The translations under genes were made by a program, and so were the position numbers. A stretch of DNA of 6,071 nt from Mariniphaga sp. (lineage in GTDB: Bacteria; Bacteroidota; Bacteroidia; Bacteroidales; Prolixibacteraceae), in contig JANYLE010000048.1 of NCBI GenBank assembly GCA_025363795.1, positions 1-6,071 of the forward strand. The letters are read 5' to 3'. Each line of letters opens with the position of its first letter. Positions within the stretch are counted from its first letter, which is position 1. Positions 4,992 to 6,071 of this stretch are shown piece by piece. The notes beneath the pieces were generated by a model. It had not been told where the DNA came from. It saw nothing but the letters and a program-made list of their open reading frames with translations, and ran no database searches.

Positions 4992-6071
4992 ATGGCTAAA
5001 GCACATTACGACAGATCGAAACCCCATGTAAACATTGGTACTATCGGTCACGTGGATCACGGCAAGACCACACTTACATCTGCTATTACTATGGTATTGG
5101 CAAAAAAGGGTCTTTGCGACATTAAATCTTTCGATTCAATCGACAATGCTCCTGAAGAGAAAGAACGTGGTATTACTATTAATACTGCACACGTTGAATA
5201 TGCAACAGAAAATCGTCACTATGCACACGTTGACTGTCCTGGACATGCTGACTACGTGAAAAACATGGTAACTGGTGCTGCCCAGATGGACGGTGCAATT
5301 ATCGTTGTTGCTGCTACTGACGGTCCTATGCCTCAGACACGCGAACACATCCTTCTTGCCCGTCAGGTAAACGTTCCTCGTTTGGTCGTTTTCATGAACA
5401 AGGTTGACTTGGTTGAAGATCCTGAAATTCTTGAACTTGTTGAGATGGAAATTCGTGATCTTCTTACATTCTACGATTTCGATGGCGACAATACCCCTGT
5501 TATCATGGGTTCTGCTCTCGGTGCGTTGAACGGCGAACCAAAATGGGAAGAAAAAGTAATGGAATTAATGAATGCTGTTGATACATGGATTCCAATTCCT
5601 CCACGTGATGTTGACAAACCCTTCCTTATGCCTGTTGAAGATGTATTCTCTATCACTGGCCGTGGAACTGTTGCTACCGGTCGTATCGAAACTGGTAAAA
5701 TTCACACCGGAGACGAAATCGAAGTTATCGGTCTTGGTGCAGAAAATCGTAAGACTATTTGTACAGGAGTTGAAATGTTCCGTAAGATTCTTGACGACGG
5801 ACAAGCTGGTGACAACGTAGGTCTTCTACTTCGTGGTGTTGACAAAAAAGAAATCAAACGTGGACAGATTCTTGCTAAATCGGGATCAATTACTCCTCAT
5901 ACTACATTCAAAGCTGAGGTTTATATCCTTAAAAAAGAAGAAGGTGGACGTCACACTCCATTCCACAACAAATACCGTCCTCAGTTCTATATCCGTACAC
6001 TGGATATCACAGGTGAGATCAATCTTCCTGAAGGAACTGAAATGGTTATGCCAGGTGATAACGTTACTATC
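4992..6071 (+). CDS. tuf: Translation elongation factor EF-Tu (3' end outside window)
   Basis: 360 codons are visible of about 395. EF-Tu is the GTPase that carries aminoacyl-tRNA to the ribosomal A site. Domain 1 spans about residues 1-205 with all G motifs: P-loop GHVDHGKT (19-26), switch I RGITI with Thr62, DCPGH (81-85) with catalytic His85, NKVD (136-139) and the SAL motif (174-176). Domain 2 (FLMPVEDVFSITGRGTVATGRIE) and most of domain 3 (GGRHTPFHNKYRPQFY ... EMVMPGDN) follow. The segment SFDSIDNAPEEKERGITIN is usual for bacterial EF-Tu. No frameshift is seen up to the edge. The start is ATG at 4992, with MAKAHYDRSKPHVNIGTIGH matching the family; its A-rich leader has no SD. Codon use leans strongly to GGT, CGT, CTT and GCT, unlike the upstream genes, which fits very high expression. 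It is probably cotranscribed with the three tRNAs. Confidence 0.98.
   Translation, partial: MAKAHYDRSKPHVNIGTIGHVDHGKTTLTSAITMVLAKKGLCDIKSFDSIDNAPEEKERGITINTAHVEYATENRHYAHVDCPGHADYVKNMVTGAAQMDGAIIVVAATDGPMPQTREHILLARQVNVPRLVVFMNKVDLVEDPEILELVEMEIRDLLTFYDFDGDNTPVIMGSALGALNGEPKWEEKVMELMNAVDTWIPIPPRDVDKPFLMPVEDVFSITGRGTVATGRIETGKIHTGDEIEVIGLGAENRKTICTGVEMFRKILDDGQAGDNVGLLLRGVDKKEIKRGQILAKSGSITPHTTFKAEVYILKKEEGGRHTPFHNKYRPQFYIRTLDITGEINLPEGTEMVMPGDNVTI

Overview
The window looks like a chromosomal housekeeping segment of a member of the Bacteroidota (Bacteroidetes). Four things point that way. Upstream of rpsU there is an exact TTTG-N19-TAnnTTTG promoter. Most genes start without a Shine-Dalgarno (SD) sequence. 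The linkage rpsU - xerC - hpf - tRNA cluster - tuf fits this phylum, as does the Omp85-family protein whose loop motif reads IRAW. The DNA is AT-rich, and every gene that can be recognised lies on the + strand.

Layout. Positions 1-1800 hold the C-terminal part of an outer-membrane Omp85 (BamA/TamA-type) protein; its 5' end is outside the window. Positions 1877-2803 encode a membrane-anchored protein with three helix-hairpin-helix (HhH) type modules. A strong promoter at 2857-2887 precedes rpsU (bS21, 2934-3125), followed by a XerC-type tyrosine recombinase (about 3203-4087) and a short ribosome hibernation factor, hpf (4106-4408). The 256-base gap 4409-4664 contains a second Bacteroidota-type promoter candidate and an 11-bp inverted repeat that overlaps its expected start site. 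Three tRNA genes follow, Tyr(GTA), Gly(TCC) and Thr(GGT), and then tuf (EF-Tu), which runs off the right edge lacking roughly the last 35 codons. No gene-free stretch exceeds 300 bases.

How the genes relate. From rpsU onward nearly everything serves translation: a small-subunit protein, a ribosome-silencing factor, tRNAs and the elongation factor that carries them. XerC is the exception, with its role in chromosome dimer resolution. The order tRNA-Tyr, tRNA-Gly, tRNA-Thr, tuf is the same as in the Escherichia coli tyrU-glyT-thrT-tufB operon, so it appears to be an old arrangement.

I see no mobile element, CRISPR array, phage module or obviously new system. The most interesting points are regulatory: a textbook SD in front of hpf in a window where no other visible start has one, and the dyad overlapping the tRNA/tuf promoter. 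A mismatched acceptor pair in tRNA-Thr is a smaller oddity.
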